A stretch of DNA of 64,000 nucleotides, taken from positions 1,013,156-1,077,155 of the forward strand of contig JAIUOB010000002.1 in NCBI GenBank assembly GCA_020161135.1, read 5' to 3'. A program made the translations under genes and the position numbers. Positions 43,182 through 55,384 of the stretch are shown piece after piece. The notes beneath the pieces are model-generated. The model made no database searches, was not told where the DNA came from, and saw only the letters and a program-made list of their open reading frames with translations. Positions within the stretch are counted from its first letter, which is position 1, and every line of letters starts with the position of its first letter. The stretch comes from Gemmatimonadota bacterium (GTDB lineage: Bacteria > Gemmatimonadota > Gemmatimonadetes > Gemmatimonadales > Gemmatimonadaceae).

Positions 43182-43912
43182 CGTCCATTCAACGCACCGA
43201 CACTGAACGCGCGGTGGAAGCCGAGGTGGCGCGCCTGTTCATGGCCAGCGCCGACCCGGTGGCGGTGCGCCTCGAGAACTTTCCCAAGTACGTACGACGC
43301 ACGGCGCTCAAGCGCTTCCTCGCCATGTACGAGCTGTTCAAGCTCGTGCTGCCGGTGAAGGGCTCGGTGGTGGAGTGCGGCGTGTATCGGGGCTTCGGGG
43401 TGGCGTCGTGGGCGAAGCTGAGCACGATCCTCGAGCCCGAGAACTTCACGCGACGCATCTACGGCTTCGACACGTTCACCGGGTTTCCGTCGGTGAGCGA
43501 CGCCGACCACGGCGCCGAGATGCCCCGCACCGGCGATCTCGCCGCCGACAGTCGCGCGGAGCTCGACGCGCTCTTCGCGCAACACGATCGCGACCGGTTC
43601 CTGGGGCACATCCCCAAGGTCGAGCTGGTGGCGGGCGATCTTGTGCACACCGCGCCCGCGTTCGTGGCCGCGCATCCGCATCTCGTCGTGAGCCTGCTGG
43701 TGCTCGACTGCGACCTGTACGAGCCCACCAAGGCGGCGCTCGAGGCGTTCGTGCCGCGCATGCCGCGGGGCGCCGTCATCGCGTTCGATGAACTCGACAA
43801 TCCGCGGTGGCCCGGCGAGACGCGCGCGCTGCTGGACACCCTCGGCATCGGACGGCTCGCGCTGCAGCGGCTGCCGTGGGATCCGTATCTCGCGTATGCC
43901 GTTCTCGACTGA
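43178..43912 (+). CDS. TylF/MycF-type sugar O-methyltransferase
   Basis: This 244-residue protein of the TylF (macrocin O-methyltransferase) family is metal-dependent and uses SAM to methylate sugar hydroxyls. It has VVECGVYRGFGVASWAKL, IYGFDTFTGFPSVSD, VSLLVLDCDLYEPTKAALE and VIAFDELDNPRWPGETRAL. The acidic ligands of the metal site are in LDCDLYEPT and FDELD. In polysaccharide loci these enzymes O-methylate terminal or internal sugars. Its 3' end overlaps the transketolase gene by 17 bases. Confidence 0.9.
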   Translation: MTSIQRTDTERAVEAEVARLFMASADPVAVRLENFPKYVRRTALKRFLAMYELFKLVLPVKGSVVECGVYRGFGVASWAKLSTILEPENFTRRIYGFDTFTGFPSVSDADHGAEMPRTGDLAADSRAELDALFAQHDRDRFLGHIPKVELVAGDLVHTAPAFVAAHPHLVVSLLVLDCDLYEPTKAALEAFVPRMPRGAVIAFDELDNPRWPGETRALLDTLGIGRLALQRLPWDPYLAYAVLD

Positions 43913-44789
43913 CACGCGGCGCTTTGCCGTGGCGCTGCGGCAGCATGCGCTCGAGATGACGAGTGCCGGCGGCAGCGCGCACATCGGGTCGGTGTTCTCC
44001 TGCGCCGACCTGCTCGCCGTGCTCTACGGCGGATGGTTGCGGGTACGCCCGGAGGAGCCGCGCTGGGCCGCGCGTGACCGGTTCATCCTGAGCAAGGGAC
44101 ACGCGGGCGCCGGGGTGTACGCCGCCCTCGCGTTGCGCGGCTTCTTCCCGCTCGCGTGGCTCGAGACGCACGGACAGGATGGCGCGTTGCTCAGCGGGCA
44201 TGTGTCGCATCGCGGCATCCCCGGTGTCGAGTTCTCCACGGGCTCACTGGGGCACGGCCTGTCCGTCGCCGCCGGGATGGCGCTGGCCGCGACGCGCGAG
44301 GACTCGACGCGCGAGGACGCATCGCATCGCGTGGTCGCGCTGCTCAGTGATGGCGAGTGCGACGCCGGCGCCACGTGGGAAGCGGCGCTGTTCGCGGCGC
44401 ACCACGGTCTCGACCGCCTCATCGCCATCGTCGACTACAACGGCGTGCAGAGCCTCGGGCGCGTGCAGGACACGATGCGGCTCGAGCCGTTTGCGTCCAA
44501 GTGGGAGAGCTTCGGCTGGCGCGTGCACGACTGTGACGGGCACGATCACGACGCGGTGCGCGCCGCGCTCGACGCCGCCGACGCGCATCGGGGCAGCCCG
44601 TCGGTGGTGCTGGCGCGCACGGTCAAGGGCAAGGGTGTCTCGTTCATGGAGGCGCCGTCGCAGCAGGTGCTCTGGCACTACCGTACGGCGCGCGGCGCCG
44701 AGCTCGAGGCGGCGCGACGCGAGCTGGCCGCGGCGGCGCTCGCACTGGACCCGCATGGGCGGCACCCCGCCGGCGCGCTCGTGCCATGA
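43896..44789 (+). CDS. transketolase, N-terminal subunit (TPP-binding)
   Basis: This 297-residue half enzyme has GSAHIGSVFSCADLLAVLYG, FILSKGHAGAGVYAALA, and a TPP/Mg2+ motif SDGECDAGATWEAALFA (the first Gly of GDGE is Ser here) with IAIVDYNGVQSLG. It needs the partner encoded directly downstream. Split transketolases of this kind occur in secondary metabolism and cell-surface sugar clusters, where they move a two-carbon ketol unit between sugars. No full-length transketolase is in the window. The ATG at 43896 lies within the last codons of the TylF-like gene. Confidence 0.9.
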   Translation: MPFSTDTRRFAVALRQHALEMTSAGGSAHIGSVFSCADLLAVLYGGWLRVRPEEPRWAARDRFILSKGHAGAGVYAALALRGFFPLAWLETHGQDGALLSGHVSHRGIPGVEFSTGSLGHGLSVAAGMALAATREDSTREDASHRVVALLSDGECDAGATWEAALFAAHHGLDRLIAIVDYNGVQSLGRVQDTMRLEPFASKWESFGWRVHDCDGHDHDAVRAALDAADAHRGSPSVVLARTVKGKGVSFMEAPSQQVLWHYRTARGAELEAARRELAAAALALDPHGRHPAGALVP

Positions 44790-45721
44790 GGGACGCGTTC
44801 ATCGCGCGGCTCACCGAACACGCGCTCGCCGACCCGCGCATCATGCTGGTCACCGGCGACCTGGGCTTCGTCGTGCTCGACGACTTCCGCGCGCGCTGTC
44901 CCGCGCAGTTCGTCAACGCCGGCGTGGCCGAGCAGAACATGATGGGCGTCGCCGCGGGCCTCGCGCTCGAAGGGCACATCGTGTTCGTCTACTCCATCGC
45001 GAACTTCGCGACGCTGCGCTGTCTCGAGCAGTTCCGCAACGACGCCGCCTACCACAATGCCGACGTGAAGGTCGTCGCGATCGGCGGCGGCTTCAGCTAC
45101 GGCGCGCTCGGCATGTCGCACCACGCCACCGAGGACCTGGCCATGTTGCGCGCGCTCCCCGAGGTGACGTGCATGGCGCCCGGCACCGACGATGAAGTAC
45201 GCGCCGCCGTGGACGCGGTCATCGCGCGCCAGGGCGCGGCGTACCTGCGGCTCGATCGTGACGCGGCACCGGTGCCGCCCCATGGTGCGCAGCCGGTGCG
45301 GGTGGGTGTGCCCCGGCTGCTGCGCGATGGCACCGACGCCGTGGTGCTGGCCGTGGGCGGTGTGGTGCGCGAGGCGCTCGCCGCCGCCGCCGCGCTCGCG
45401 CATGAGGGCATCACGGTGCGCGTGGCCAGCGTGCACACGTTGCGCCCGCTCGATGCGTCGGCGCTGGCCGCCCTGTGCCGCGACGTGCCGGTCGTGCTCA
45501 CCGTCGAGGAGCACATGGTCGAGGGCGGACTCGGCGGCGCGACCGCCGAGGTGCTGCTGGAGCATGGCGTCGCGCCGCGGCACTTCCGGCGGCTCGGCGT
45601 GCGCGACCGCTTCTCGAGTGTGGTGGGCACGCAGGCGTTCCTGCGTACCCGCCACGGGCTCGACGCCGCCGCGATCGCGCACACGGTGCGCGGCGCGGTC
45701 GCGGCGGCCGTCGACGTCTAG
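44786..45721 (+). CDS. transketolase, C-terminal subunit (pyrimidine-binding)
   Basis: This 311-residue partner of the gene at 43896 has MLVTGDLGFVVLDDF, VNAGVAEQNMMGVAAGLALE (the Glu that activates TPP), VFVYSIANFATLRCLEQFRN and HHATEDLAMLRALPEVT. The C-terminal domain has VTVEEHMVEGGLGGATAEVL. The start overlaps the upstream gene by 4 bases (ATGA), so both subunits are made in step. It is the last gene of the coupled chain and is convergent with the carboxypeptidase gene, 20 bases away. Confidence 0.91.
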   Translation: MRDAFIARLTEHALADPRIMLVTGDLGFVVLDDFRARCPAQFVNAGVAEQNMMGVAAGLALEGHIVFVYSIANFATLRCLEQFRNDAAYHNADVKVVAIGGGFSYGALGMSHHATEDLAMLRALPEVTCMAPGTDDEVRAAVDAVIARQGAAYLRLDRDAAPVPPHGAQPVRVGVPRLLRDGTDAVVLAVGGVVREALAAAAALAHEGITVRVASVHTLRPLDASALAALCRDVPVVLTVEEHMVEGGLGGATAEVLLEHGVAPRHFRRLGVRDRFSSVVGTQAFLRTRHGLDAAAIAHTVRGAVAAAVDV

Positions 45722-45741
45722 ATCGTGCGCAAGCGCATCGC

Positions 45742-48390
45742 CTAGAAGATCCCGCCCAGGAACACCGCGTTCGCGAACAGCGGCAGCGTGCCCCGCAACT
45801 GGTCGCGGTACACCGGGTCGTGGGCGAACACGATCACGCGGCCGCGGCCGGCGCGCTCGGTCCAGAGGTACGGCGAGCCGCCCAGTCGCGCGGCACTCTC
45901 GGGCCAGAAGTAGCCGGTGAGGCGCACGCGCGGCGTCGGCGCAAAGCGAATGACCGCCTCGCCCGCGCTCAGGTCGCGCGGCACGCTCAGCACGCGGTCG
46001 CTGTTCGCGAACACGGCGATCTCCCGCTCCGTGATGCCGGCCAGGAGCGGCGAGAGCGTGTCGATGGTCGCGCGCGCCAGCACGCCCGGCAACGACGCCG
46101 GCAGCGGCGCACCGCCGGTGCTGTCGGCCCGCGTGGAGTCGCGACGCACGCGCGTGCGCACGAGCCCCACACGCTCCTGCGCCACCCACGCACTGGCCGC
46201 GTCGATGGTGATGAGCACACCACCGTTGCGCACCCAGTCCACCAGCCGCTGCCGTCCACCGTCGCCGATGAGGCGGTCGAAGCCCCCGGCCTGCACACTC
46301 GGCAGGATGATGACGTTGAACTGCGAGAGGTCGCCGCCCGCGATGAAGTTCGCGTCGATGACCGTGCTCGGATACTGCAGCCGCTGGTCCATCGCGTACC
46401 AACTGAAGCCGAACGACGAGCCGTTGATCGGCGCGCCGCCCACGAGCGCGACCTTCGGGCGACGAATGGGGACGACGCTGTTGCTACCGAGGTCCGTGCC
46501 CGTCTCGACACCGGCCGACGCGATGGGCGAGACCACGGCGCCGCTCGCGCGCGCATGCGCGTTCACGACCTCGTGCACGTCCGCGCGGTTGTACGCCACA
46601 CGCACGAGGAATGCGCCGTTCGGGAAGTTGCGACCGCTCTTGAACGGCTTGGGCGCGTACACCACACGGATGCTGTCGTTGAGCAGCCCGCTCAGCATGC
46701 GGATGCTCGCCTCACTGCCGGGCTCGAACGCGTAGCCGTAGTTGGCCTTGGGGATGACCGTCGGCGTGATGCCACGCACGGCGGGGAGCGGCGACACGCC
46801 GGCCGGCATCGCCGACACGGCCCACGCCTGCAGGCGCCACGTCATCGGCATCGACCAGCCGGTCATGTCGTAGAAGCGGTTGCCCTGCCCCTGTCGCCGC
46901 AGTTCGAGCTCGTCCTTGATGAACGCCGAGTCGAGCACCGCGTCGGGCTCGAGGAGCGCCTTGGCGAGGTGGCCCTGCGGTTGCGCATAGTCCACGACGT
47001 AGCTGCCGGCCGGGAACTTCGCTGCGCCGGTGGTGCCCAACATGTACGACGTGGCCGCCGCGACGCTCGTCTCGTTCGGCAGCGTGCCCACGTCGATGCC
47101 GTTCGCGAGCAGCTTGGCGGCCAGCGAGTCGGCACGCCCCTGTGCATCGCGCGCGAACACGACGCCGCGCAGCGGGCCCTTCTGGTGAATGGTGATGGCA
47201 TCGGCGCGCGCCTTCGCGTAATCGCTCACCAGCTCCGTGCGCCGGCGCGCCGACGTCTTCACCGTGTTCCACTCGGCCGTGAAGTGCTCCCAGGCCGCCT
47301 GCTTGAGCGTGCGCAGCGTGCCGTCGTTGCGGCGCACCGCACCGCCGCTGCTCGAGCCGCTCTCGAACAGCATGCCGATCGAACCCGTGAGCATCGGCCA
47401 CCCTTCGCCGTAGCCCGGATAGAACGAGTCGTAGCCCTCGCGCCGGAAGTAGCTCCAGCCGTGCACGTCGAAGCCCGCGCCATGCGCCGCCGCGAAGATG
47501 TCGTACCACTTCCAGAGGTGCTTCGGGTTGTTCTGGTTGTCCGGCTCACGCGGCGGCGCGAAGTAGAAGCTCGCGCTCGTCCCCTGCTCGTGCAGGTCGA
47601 CCGCCACGTGCGGCATCCACGCCAGGAAGCTGCGCACGCGCCCCTGGCTTTCGGGGTGCGACATGGTGAACCAGTCGCGATTGAGGTCGAAGTAGTAGTG
47701 ACTTGTGCGCGGCCCCGGCCACGACCCGGCGTTGTTGAGCGCGCCCGGTTCGACCGCGAGGCCGCGCGTGCTCCACAGGCGTTCGATGTCGTGCGTGTGC
47801 CGCTCGCGCCCGTCGGGGTTCTGGTTGGGGTCGATGAGCACCACCGTGCTGTCGAGCGCCGTGCGCGTGTCCGCATCGGTGCCCGCCGCGAGCTGGTACA
47901 GCAGCCCGAGCCCCGCCTCGACACCACTCGCCTCGCCGCCGTGCACCGAGTGCGCCAGCCACACGATGCTGGGGATGCGCTTCACGGCCGCCTCCACCTC
48001 ACCACTCGCCGCACCACGCGGGTCGGCGATGCGCTTGGCGTCGCGCTGGATCTCGGCCAGCCGGGCGTGGTTGGCTTCGCTCGTGATGGTGATGAGGAGC
48101 ATCTCGCGCCCCTCGAACGAACGGCCGACGGTGTCGACCTTCACCCGCTTGCTCGCGGCGGCGATGCGCTCGATGTAGCGCATCATCGCGCGGTGCGACG
48201 TGAAGCGCTCGCCCAGCTCGGTGCCGAGGATGGCGCGCGGGGTGGGGACGCGCGGGTCGAAGGTGGCCCCGGCGTCGGCAAAGGGGTGCTGCGCGGCCGC
48301 CGGCGTGGCGGCGAACGCGGCGCCGAGGGCCGTGCCAAGGGCGGCGGCCAGCGTGGTCAGCAGGCGGCGGGCGTGGGGACGTGCGGGCAT
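45742..48390 (-). CDS. secreted M14-family zinc carboxypeptidase
   Basis: This 882-residue exported metallopeptidase has a signal peptide (RRLLTTLAAALGTALGAAFA, cleavage after about residue 34). The M14 domain follows with VGRSFEGREMLLITIT, the zinc motif HGGE (His150, Glu153) in HSVHGGEASGVEAG, DPNQNPDGRERH, and a probable third ligand in VAVDLHEQGTS. The last 500 residues contain a glutamine-amidotransferase-like C-terminal part (FNVIILPSVQAGGFDRL, then RVIVFAHDPVYRDQLRG). Such long M14 proteins are common in bacteria that scavenge protein. The gene is monocistronic, with a 113-base gap to the beta-propeller start. Confidence 0.88.
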   Translation of the reverse strand: MPARPHARRLLTTLAAALGTALGAAFAATPAAAQHPFADAGATFDPRVPTPRAILGTELGERFTSHRAMMRYIERIAAASKRVKVDTVGRSFEGREMLLITITSEANHARLAEIQRDAKRIADPRGAASGEVEAAVKRIPSIVWLAHSVHGGEASGVEAGLGLLYQLAAGTDADTRTALDSTVVLIDPNQNPDGRERHTHDIERLWSTRGLAVEPGALNNAGSWPGPRTSHYYFDLNRDWFTMSHPESQGRVRSFLAWMPHVAVDLHEQGTSASFYFAPPREPDNQNNPKHLWKWYDIFAAAHGAGFDVHGWSYFRREGYDSFYPGYGEGWPMLTGSIGMLFESGSSSGGAVRRNDGTLRTLKQAAWEHFTAEWNTVKTSARRRTELVSDYAKARADAITIHQKGPLRGVVFARDAQGRADSLAAKLLANGIDVGTLPNETSVAAATSYMLGTTGAAKFPAGSYVVDYAQPQGHLAKALLEPDAVLDSAFIKDELELRRQGQGNRFYDMTGWSMPMTWRLQAWAVSAMPAGVSPLPAVRGITPTVIPKANYGYAFEPGSEASIRMLSGLLNDSIRVVYAPKPFKSGRNFPNGAFLVRVAYNRADVHEVVNAHARASGAVVSPIASAGVETGTDLGSNSVVPIRRPKVALVGGAPINGSSFGFSWYAMDQRLQYPSTVIDANFIAGGDLSQFNVIILPSVQAGGFDRLIGDGGRQRLVDWVRNGGVLITIDAASAWVAQERVGLVRTRVRRDSTRADSTGGAPLPASLPGVLARATIDTLSPLLAGITEREIAVFANSDRVLSVPRDLSAGEAVIRFAPTPRVRLTGYFWPESAARLGGSPYLWTERAGRGRVIVFAHDPVYRDQLRGTLPLFANAVFLGGIF

Positions 48391-48503
48391 GTCGAAGGGG
48401 AGCGTGGGGACGACTCGTCAGCGGAACGCGCGAAAGGTGACCCCCCACGAGCCGTCTGTCACGTCGTGCTTGCCGTGCGTCCCCCGGAGCGCATAGTTGG
48501 GGC

Positions 48504-49544
48504 ATGTCACGCACCCGCCTCGTCGCCGTCGCGACCCTCGCCGTTGCCGCCCACGTGGGCGGCGTCGCGCCCGCCCTCGCACAACCCAAGCCGTCGGGCA
48601 CGCTCGTCGCCTCCAACATGGAGGCGCACACCGTGAGCATCGTCGACGTGGCGAGCGGCCGCACGCTGGCCACACACGCCGTGGGGCAGGGGCCGCACGA
48701 GGTGACCGTCTCGCCCGACGGGCGCACCGCAGTGGTGGCCATCTACGGCAACCGCGCAGCGGTGGGCAGTTCACTCACCGTGTTCGATCTCACGAAGCCC
48801 GCGGTGGCGCCGCGCGTGGTGGAGCTGGGCGCCGGCAACCAGCGGCCGCACGGTCTCGCCTTTCTCCCCGATGGCGCGACGCTGCTCGTGACCGGCGAGC
48901 GCGCACAGCGGCTGCTCGCGGTGCAGTTGGCGACGGGCGCGATCGATTCGAGCATGAGCACCGGGCAGGCCACGTCGCACATGGTGGCCGCCACGCCCGA
49001 TGGCGTGCGCGCCTACACCGCCAACATCACCGGCATGAGCGTAAGTGCGCTCGACGTGCCCACGCGCACACTGGCGGCCACGTGGAAGATCGGCGCGCGC
49101 GTCGAGGCCATCGCCGTCACACCCAACGGGCGCGAGGTGTGGGCGGGCGGCAACGATTCGCACCTCGTGTACGCGCTCGACACGAAGACCGGCGCGGTGG
49201 CGCACACGCTCGACGGCTTCGGCATGGCGTATCGCATCGGCTTCACGCCGAATGGCGCCACCGCGGTCATCTCCGACCCCGGCAGCGAGAAGATCCACCT
49301 GGTCGATGTGGCCACGCACCGCATCACGAAGACCATCGACGTGCCGGCCACGCTGCCGACGTTCGGCGCCAATCCCTCGCCGCAGGGGGTGTGGGTGGCG
49401 AAGGACGGCGCCTTTGCCTACGTGACGCTCAAGGCCGCCGCGCAGGTGGCGGTCGTCGACCTCGCCACCGGAACCATCGTGAAGACGCTGCCGGTGGGGG
49501 CGGGGAGCGACGGCGTGGCGTGGAGTCCGCTGGCCGCGCGCTGA
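48504..49544 (+). CDS. secreted YVTN-type beta-propeller protein, paralogue of the gene at 10800
   Basis: This 346-residue protein has a signal peptide (RLVAVATLAVAAHVGGVAPA, then LAQ) and about seven YVTN blades (VASNMEAHTVSIVDVASGRT, SPDGRTAVVAIYG, TPNGREVWAGG and TPNGATAVISD). RPHGLAFLPDGATLLVTGE matches the RPHGLAFLPGD block of the paralogue 37 kb away. The loop before the last blade contains a TFGANPSPQGVWVAKDG insert. No catalytic motif is seen; a binding or scaffold function outside the cytoplasm is likely. Confidence 0.86.
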   Translation: MSRTRLVAVATLAVAAHVGGVAPALAQPKPSGTLVASNMEAHTVSIVDVASGRTLATHAVGQGPHEVTVSPDGRTAVVAIYGNRAAVGSSLTVFDLTKPAVAPRVVELGAGNQRPHGLAFLPDGATLLVTGERAQRLLAVQLATGAIDSSMSTGQATSHMVAATPDGVRAYTANITGMSVSALDVPTRTLAATWKIGARVEAIAVTPNGREVWAGGNDSHLVYALDTKTGAVAHTLDGFGMAYRIGFTPNGATAVISDPGSEKIHLVDVATHRITKTIDVPATLPTFGANPSPQGVWVAKDGAFAYVTLKAAAQVAVVDLATGTIVKTLPVGAGSDGVAWSPLAAR

Positions 49545-49569
49545 CGCACCGGCGCGGAGCGCGTCAGCG
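49539..49569 (+). terminator. stem-loop at the end of the beta-propeller gene
   Basis: CGCTGACGC and GCGTCAGCG form a perfect 9-bp stem with a 13-base loop; the stop codon of the beta-propeller lies in the left arm. There is no T-tract. The gene is convergent with the next one, so a bidirectional role is possible. Confidence 0.35.
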
Positions 49570-49585
49570 TCAACGTCAACGTCAA
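49562..49585. repeat. four-copy hexamer array CGTCAR
   Basis: CGTCAG followed by three CGTCAA units lies at the 3' end of the monooxygenase-fold gene and contains its stop codon in one repeat. It overlaps the right arm of the preceding hairpin. Confidence 0.6.
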
Positions 49586-49884
49586 CCCAGCGGCGCCGGC
49601 GTCAGCGCCGTGCAGCGCACCCCGCGTCGCGGCTCGGCCATCATGGGTGCCACCGTGTCGCGCCAGCGCAGGTAGTGCGCCGTCTCCTTGTGGGCGGCCG
49701 GCGCATCGGCGTCGCGATACGCCTCGACCAGCACGAAGCGCGTCGGGTCGTCCTCCTGCTGCAGCACATCGAAGCGCGCGACGCCCGGCTCCTGCAGGCT
49801 GTGCCAAGCGTTGTCGAGCGTGGCCGCGCGGAAGGCGTCGACATGCTCGGGGAGCACGTGGATGGTGACGTGGAGGACGAGCAT
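49582..49884 (-). CDS. antibiotic biosynthesis monooxygenase (ABM) domain protein
   Basis: This 100-residue dimeric alpha/beta-barrel protein has [58 protein letters not shown] and [13 protein letters not shown]. The arrangement fits YgiN/LsrG-like ABM proteins, which act as small oxygenases or epimerase-like enzymes. The family His in HKETAHYL is present. Short of a substrate, no more can be said. It is convergent with the beta-propeller gene. Confidence 0.87.
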   Translation of the reverse strand: MLVLHVTIHVLPEHVDAFRAATLDNAWHSLQEPGVARFDVLQQEDDPTRFVLVEAYRDADAPAAHKETAHYLRWRDTVAPMMAEPRRGVRCTALTPAPLG

Positions 49885-49926
49885 GGAGGGTGCTTCCGAA
49901 TGACGTGAGGTGGGGAAGAACGGCCG

Positions 49927-50104
49927 CCGCGGATCACGCGGATGGGCGCGGATGAGTACCACCACGCTTCCTGCGGAACGCGTGCGAACGCTGGAATCGT
50001 AGGTGCACCGGCGTGCTGCACAAGAGCCCCACCGACGGCGCTGGCACGCGACGTCAGCCAATACCCTCTCGCAGGTGATCCGCGTCCGTCCGCGAAATCC
50101 GCGG
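49927..50104. repeat. CCGCGGAT-type word repeat, inverted pair
   Basis: The motif CCGCGGATCACGCGGATGGG (from 49927, continuing CGCGGAT) recurs as its reverse complement at 50077-50104 with a few substitutions. The intervening 120 bases hold no gene. This is the only sizeable content of the gap between the ABM gene and the amidohydrolase. The pair may be one REP-like element with two arms. Confidence 0.6.
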
Positions 50105-50162
50105 CAAGGCGGTGACGTGCTGCCCGCTGCGATGAGGCTTGCCACACGCACCCCGGCGCCCC

Positions 50163-51890
50163 ATGCTCGCGGTCATGCACCGCCACTACGCACCACGGCG
50201 CCGTCGCAGCGGCATGGTTTCCGCCGCTGCGGTCGCCCTGCTCGCCACCGTCGCCCGCGCCCAACCCGCCGACGCCGTCTACCTCAACGCCCGTATCTGG
50301 ACCGGCGACGCGGCACGCCCCACGGCCGCCGCGCTCGCCGTGCGCGACGGACGCCTGCTCGTCGTGGGAAGCGCAGCCGCCGTGCGCGCGCGCATCGGGC
50401 CCGCCACGCAGGTCGTCGACCTGGGCGGCAAGCGCGTGGTGCCGGGGTTCATCGACAGCCACTGGCACCTGCCCACCACCAGCCGCGCCGATCTCCTCGG
50501 CGCTGGCTCACCCGATTCGATCGTCGCACGCCTGCAGCGCTGGAGCGCCGCGCTGCCGGCCGACGAGTGGATCCTCGGTCGCGGCTGGACACCGGCGGAT
50601 TTCCCCGATGGCGCGGCCGATCGTCGCGCGCTCGATGCGGCGTTCCCCGATCGGCCCGTGTACCTCACCGATCGCGACGGACATCAGGCGCTCGCCAACG
50701 GCGCCGCGCTCCGCCGCGCGGGGGTCACGGCTGCGTCGGTCGCGCCGGCCGGTGGCGTCATCGAGCACGATGCGACGGGTGCACCGAGCGGGCTGCTCAA
50801 GGAAGCGGCGATGAGCCTCGTGGGGCGCCTGGTGCCACCACCCTCGCGCGCGGCGCTCGCGCTGGCCATCGATCGCGAGAGCCGAGCGGCCGCGTCGTTC
50901 GGGCTCACGCTGCTGCAGGAGGCGTCGGCGCGCGAGGCGCGCGGTGACGTCTTCGAGTTGCTCACGGCCGCAGCGGCCGCTGACACGTTGCGCGTACGCT
51001 GGCGCTGGTCGGTGCCCTTTCGCGCCACCGCCAGCGACGACGAGCTGCGCGCCTGGCGCGCCCTGGCCGACTCGGCGCGCTCGCCGTGGCTGCGCTTCGG
51101 CATCGCCAAGGGGATGCTCGACGGCACCGTCGACGCCCGCACCGCCGTGATGCTCACGCCCTTCACTGGCGTGGACACGCTGGCGCGGCCGTTCATGACC
51201 GCGTCGCTGCTGCAACGCACCGTGGCGCGCTACGACAGCGCCGGGCTGCAGGTGCAGCTCCACGCCATTGGCGACGGTGCCATCCGCATGGCGCTCGATG
51301 CGTTCGCACGGCTCACGCCGCGCCGCGGTACACCCGCCGCTGCGCGCGACCAACGCCGCCATCGCATCGAGCATCTCGAGGTCCCCCATCCCGCGGACCT
51401 GCCGCGCTTCCGGCAGCTCGGCGTCATCGCCAGCACGCAGGCGCTCTTCGCGACACCCGACGTCACGACGCTCACCAACTACGCGCCGCTGCTGGGGCCC
51501 ACGCGCGCTGCCCGCGCGAACAACTTCCGCGCCCTCGACCGCGCCGGTGCCGTCCAGGCCTTCGGCAGCGACTATCCGGTGTTCCCCATGGACGTGCTGC
51601 TCGGCATCTACACGGCCGTCACCCGCACGTTGCCGGACGGCACGCCGCGCGGCGGGTGGCAGCCGGCCGGCCGCATCACCGTCGAGGCCGCGCTGCGTCA
51701 CTTCACGCGCGACGCGGCGTATGCGGCCTTCATGGAGCGGGACGTGGGCATGCTGCGCGCGGGGCTGCAGGCCGACTTCGTGGTGCTGTCGCAGGACATT
51801 CTGGCCCTGCCGCCGGCGGCGCTGCTCACCACACGCGTGGAGCGCACCGTGGTGGGTGGGCGCGAGGCCTACCGGGCGCCGCCGCCCTGA
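50163..51890 (+). CDS. exported amidohydrolase, YtcJ-like
   Basis: This 575-residue metal-dependent hydrolase of the amidohydrolase superfamily has a probable signal region ([23 protein letters not shown]), then [13 protein letters not shown] and the metal motif [12 protein letters not shown] (HxH). Further elements are [15 protein letters not shown] with the YtcJ-type Lys, [25 protein letters not shown] and a final Asp in [14 protein letters not shown]. The family hydrolyses varied amides and is often exported in soil bacteria. A start at 50175 or a GTG nearer the signal is possible. The substrate is unknown. Confidence 0.87.
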   Translation: MLAVMHRHYAPRRRRSGMVSAAAVALLATVARAQPADAVYLNARIWTGDAARPTAAALAVRDGRLLVVGSAAAVRARIGPATQVVDLGGKRVVPGFIDSHWHLPTTSRADLLGAGSPDSIVARLQRWSAALPADEWILGRGWTPADFPDGAADRRALDAAFPDRPVYLTDRDGHQALANGAALRRAGVTAASVAPAGGVIEHDATGAPSGLLKEAAMSLVGRLVPPPSRAALALAIDRESRAAASFGLTLLQEASAREARGDVFELLTAAAAADTLRVRWRWSVPFRATASDDELRAWRALADSARSPWLRFGIAKGMLDGTVDARTAVMLTPFTGVDTLARPFMTASLLQRTVARYDSAGLQVQLHAIGDGAIRMALDAFARLTPRRGTPAAARDQRRHRIEHLEVPHPADLPRFRQLGVIASTQALFATPDVTTLTNYAPLLGPTRAARANNFRALDRAGAVQAFGSDYPVFPMDVLLGIYTAVTRTLPDGTPRGGWQPAGRITVEAALRHFTRDAAYAAFMERDVGMLRAGLQADFVVLSQDILALPPAALLTTRVERTVVGGREAYRAPPP

Positions 51891-51953
51891 GCCGCGCGGT
51901 GCTCGGCCGAGCGTTCCGCCGCCCGGCGCGTTAACCTCGGGTAGAGCCGTGGT

Positions 51954-52030
51954 GGGGTCAGAGTTGGGGTCAGAGCACGACTCTGACCCCAACTCTGACC
52001 CCAGCTCTGACCCCGACTCTGACCCCAACG
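51954..52030. repeat. TGACCCC 12-bp tandem array with leading hairpin, copy 2
   Basis: A perfect 22-bp inverted repeat (51954-51975 and 51981-52002, 5-base loop) leads into 12-bp units ACTCTGACCCCR, four full and one partial copy (51980-52033). Both the unit and the hairpin-first arrangement match the array at 7990-8075, but the stem here is twice as long. Confidence 0.92.
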
Positions 52031-52075
52031 CTGCCGCCCGACGCGGTCCCGGTCCCACCCCCAACGCCCCTGCCC

Positions 52076-55294
<3,219 letters not shown>

Positions 55295-55332
55295 GGCGGG
55301 CGGGTGGTGCGGTGATGTGGTGAAGGACGGGA

Positions 55333-55363
55333 CGCCCCGGTGGCCGAAGTGGCCGCCGGGGCG
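55333..55363 (+). terminator. rho-independent-type terminator after the VPS10-like gene
   Basis: CGCCCCGGTGGCC and GGCCGCCGGGGCG pair over 13 bases with one wobble and a 5-base loop, followed by TTCTT. It lies 39 bases after the stop. Confidence 0.7.
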
Positions 55364-55384
55364 TTCTTGCTGCAATGTCAGCTC

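Noticed and set aside
45475..48636. 1053-codon open frame antisense to the M14 carboxypeptidase gene
   Set aside because: The composition (RRR, HRR and AH runs) is that of a shadow frame, while the opposite strand encodes clear M14 motifs.
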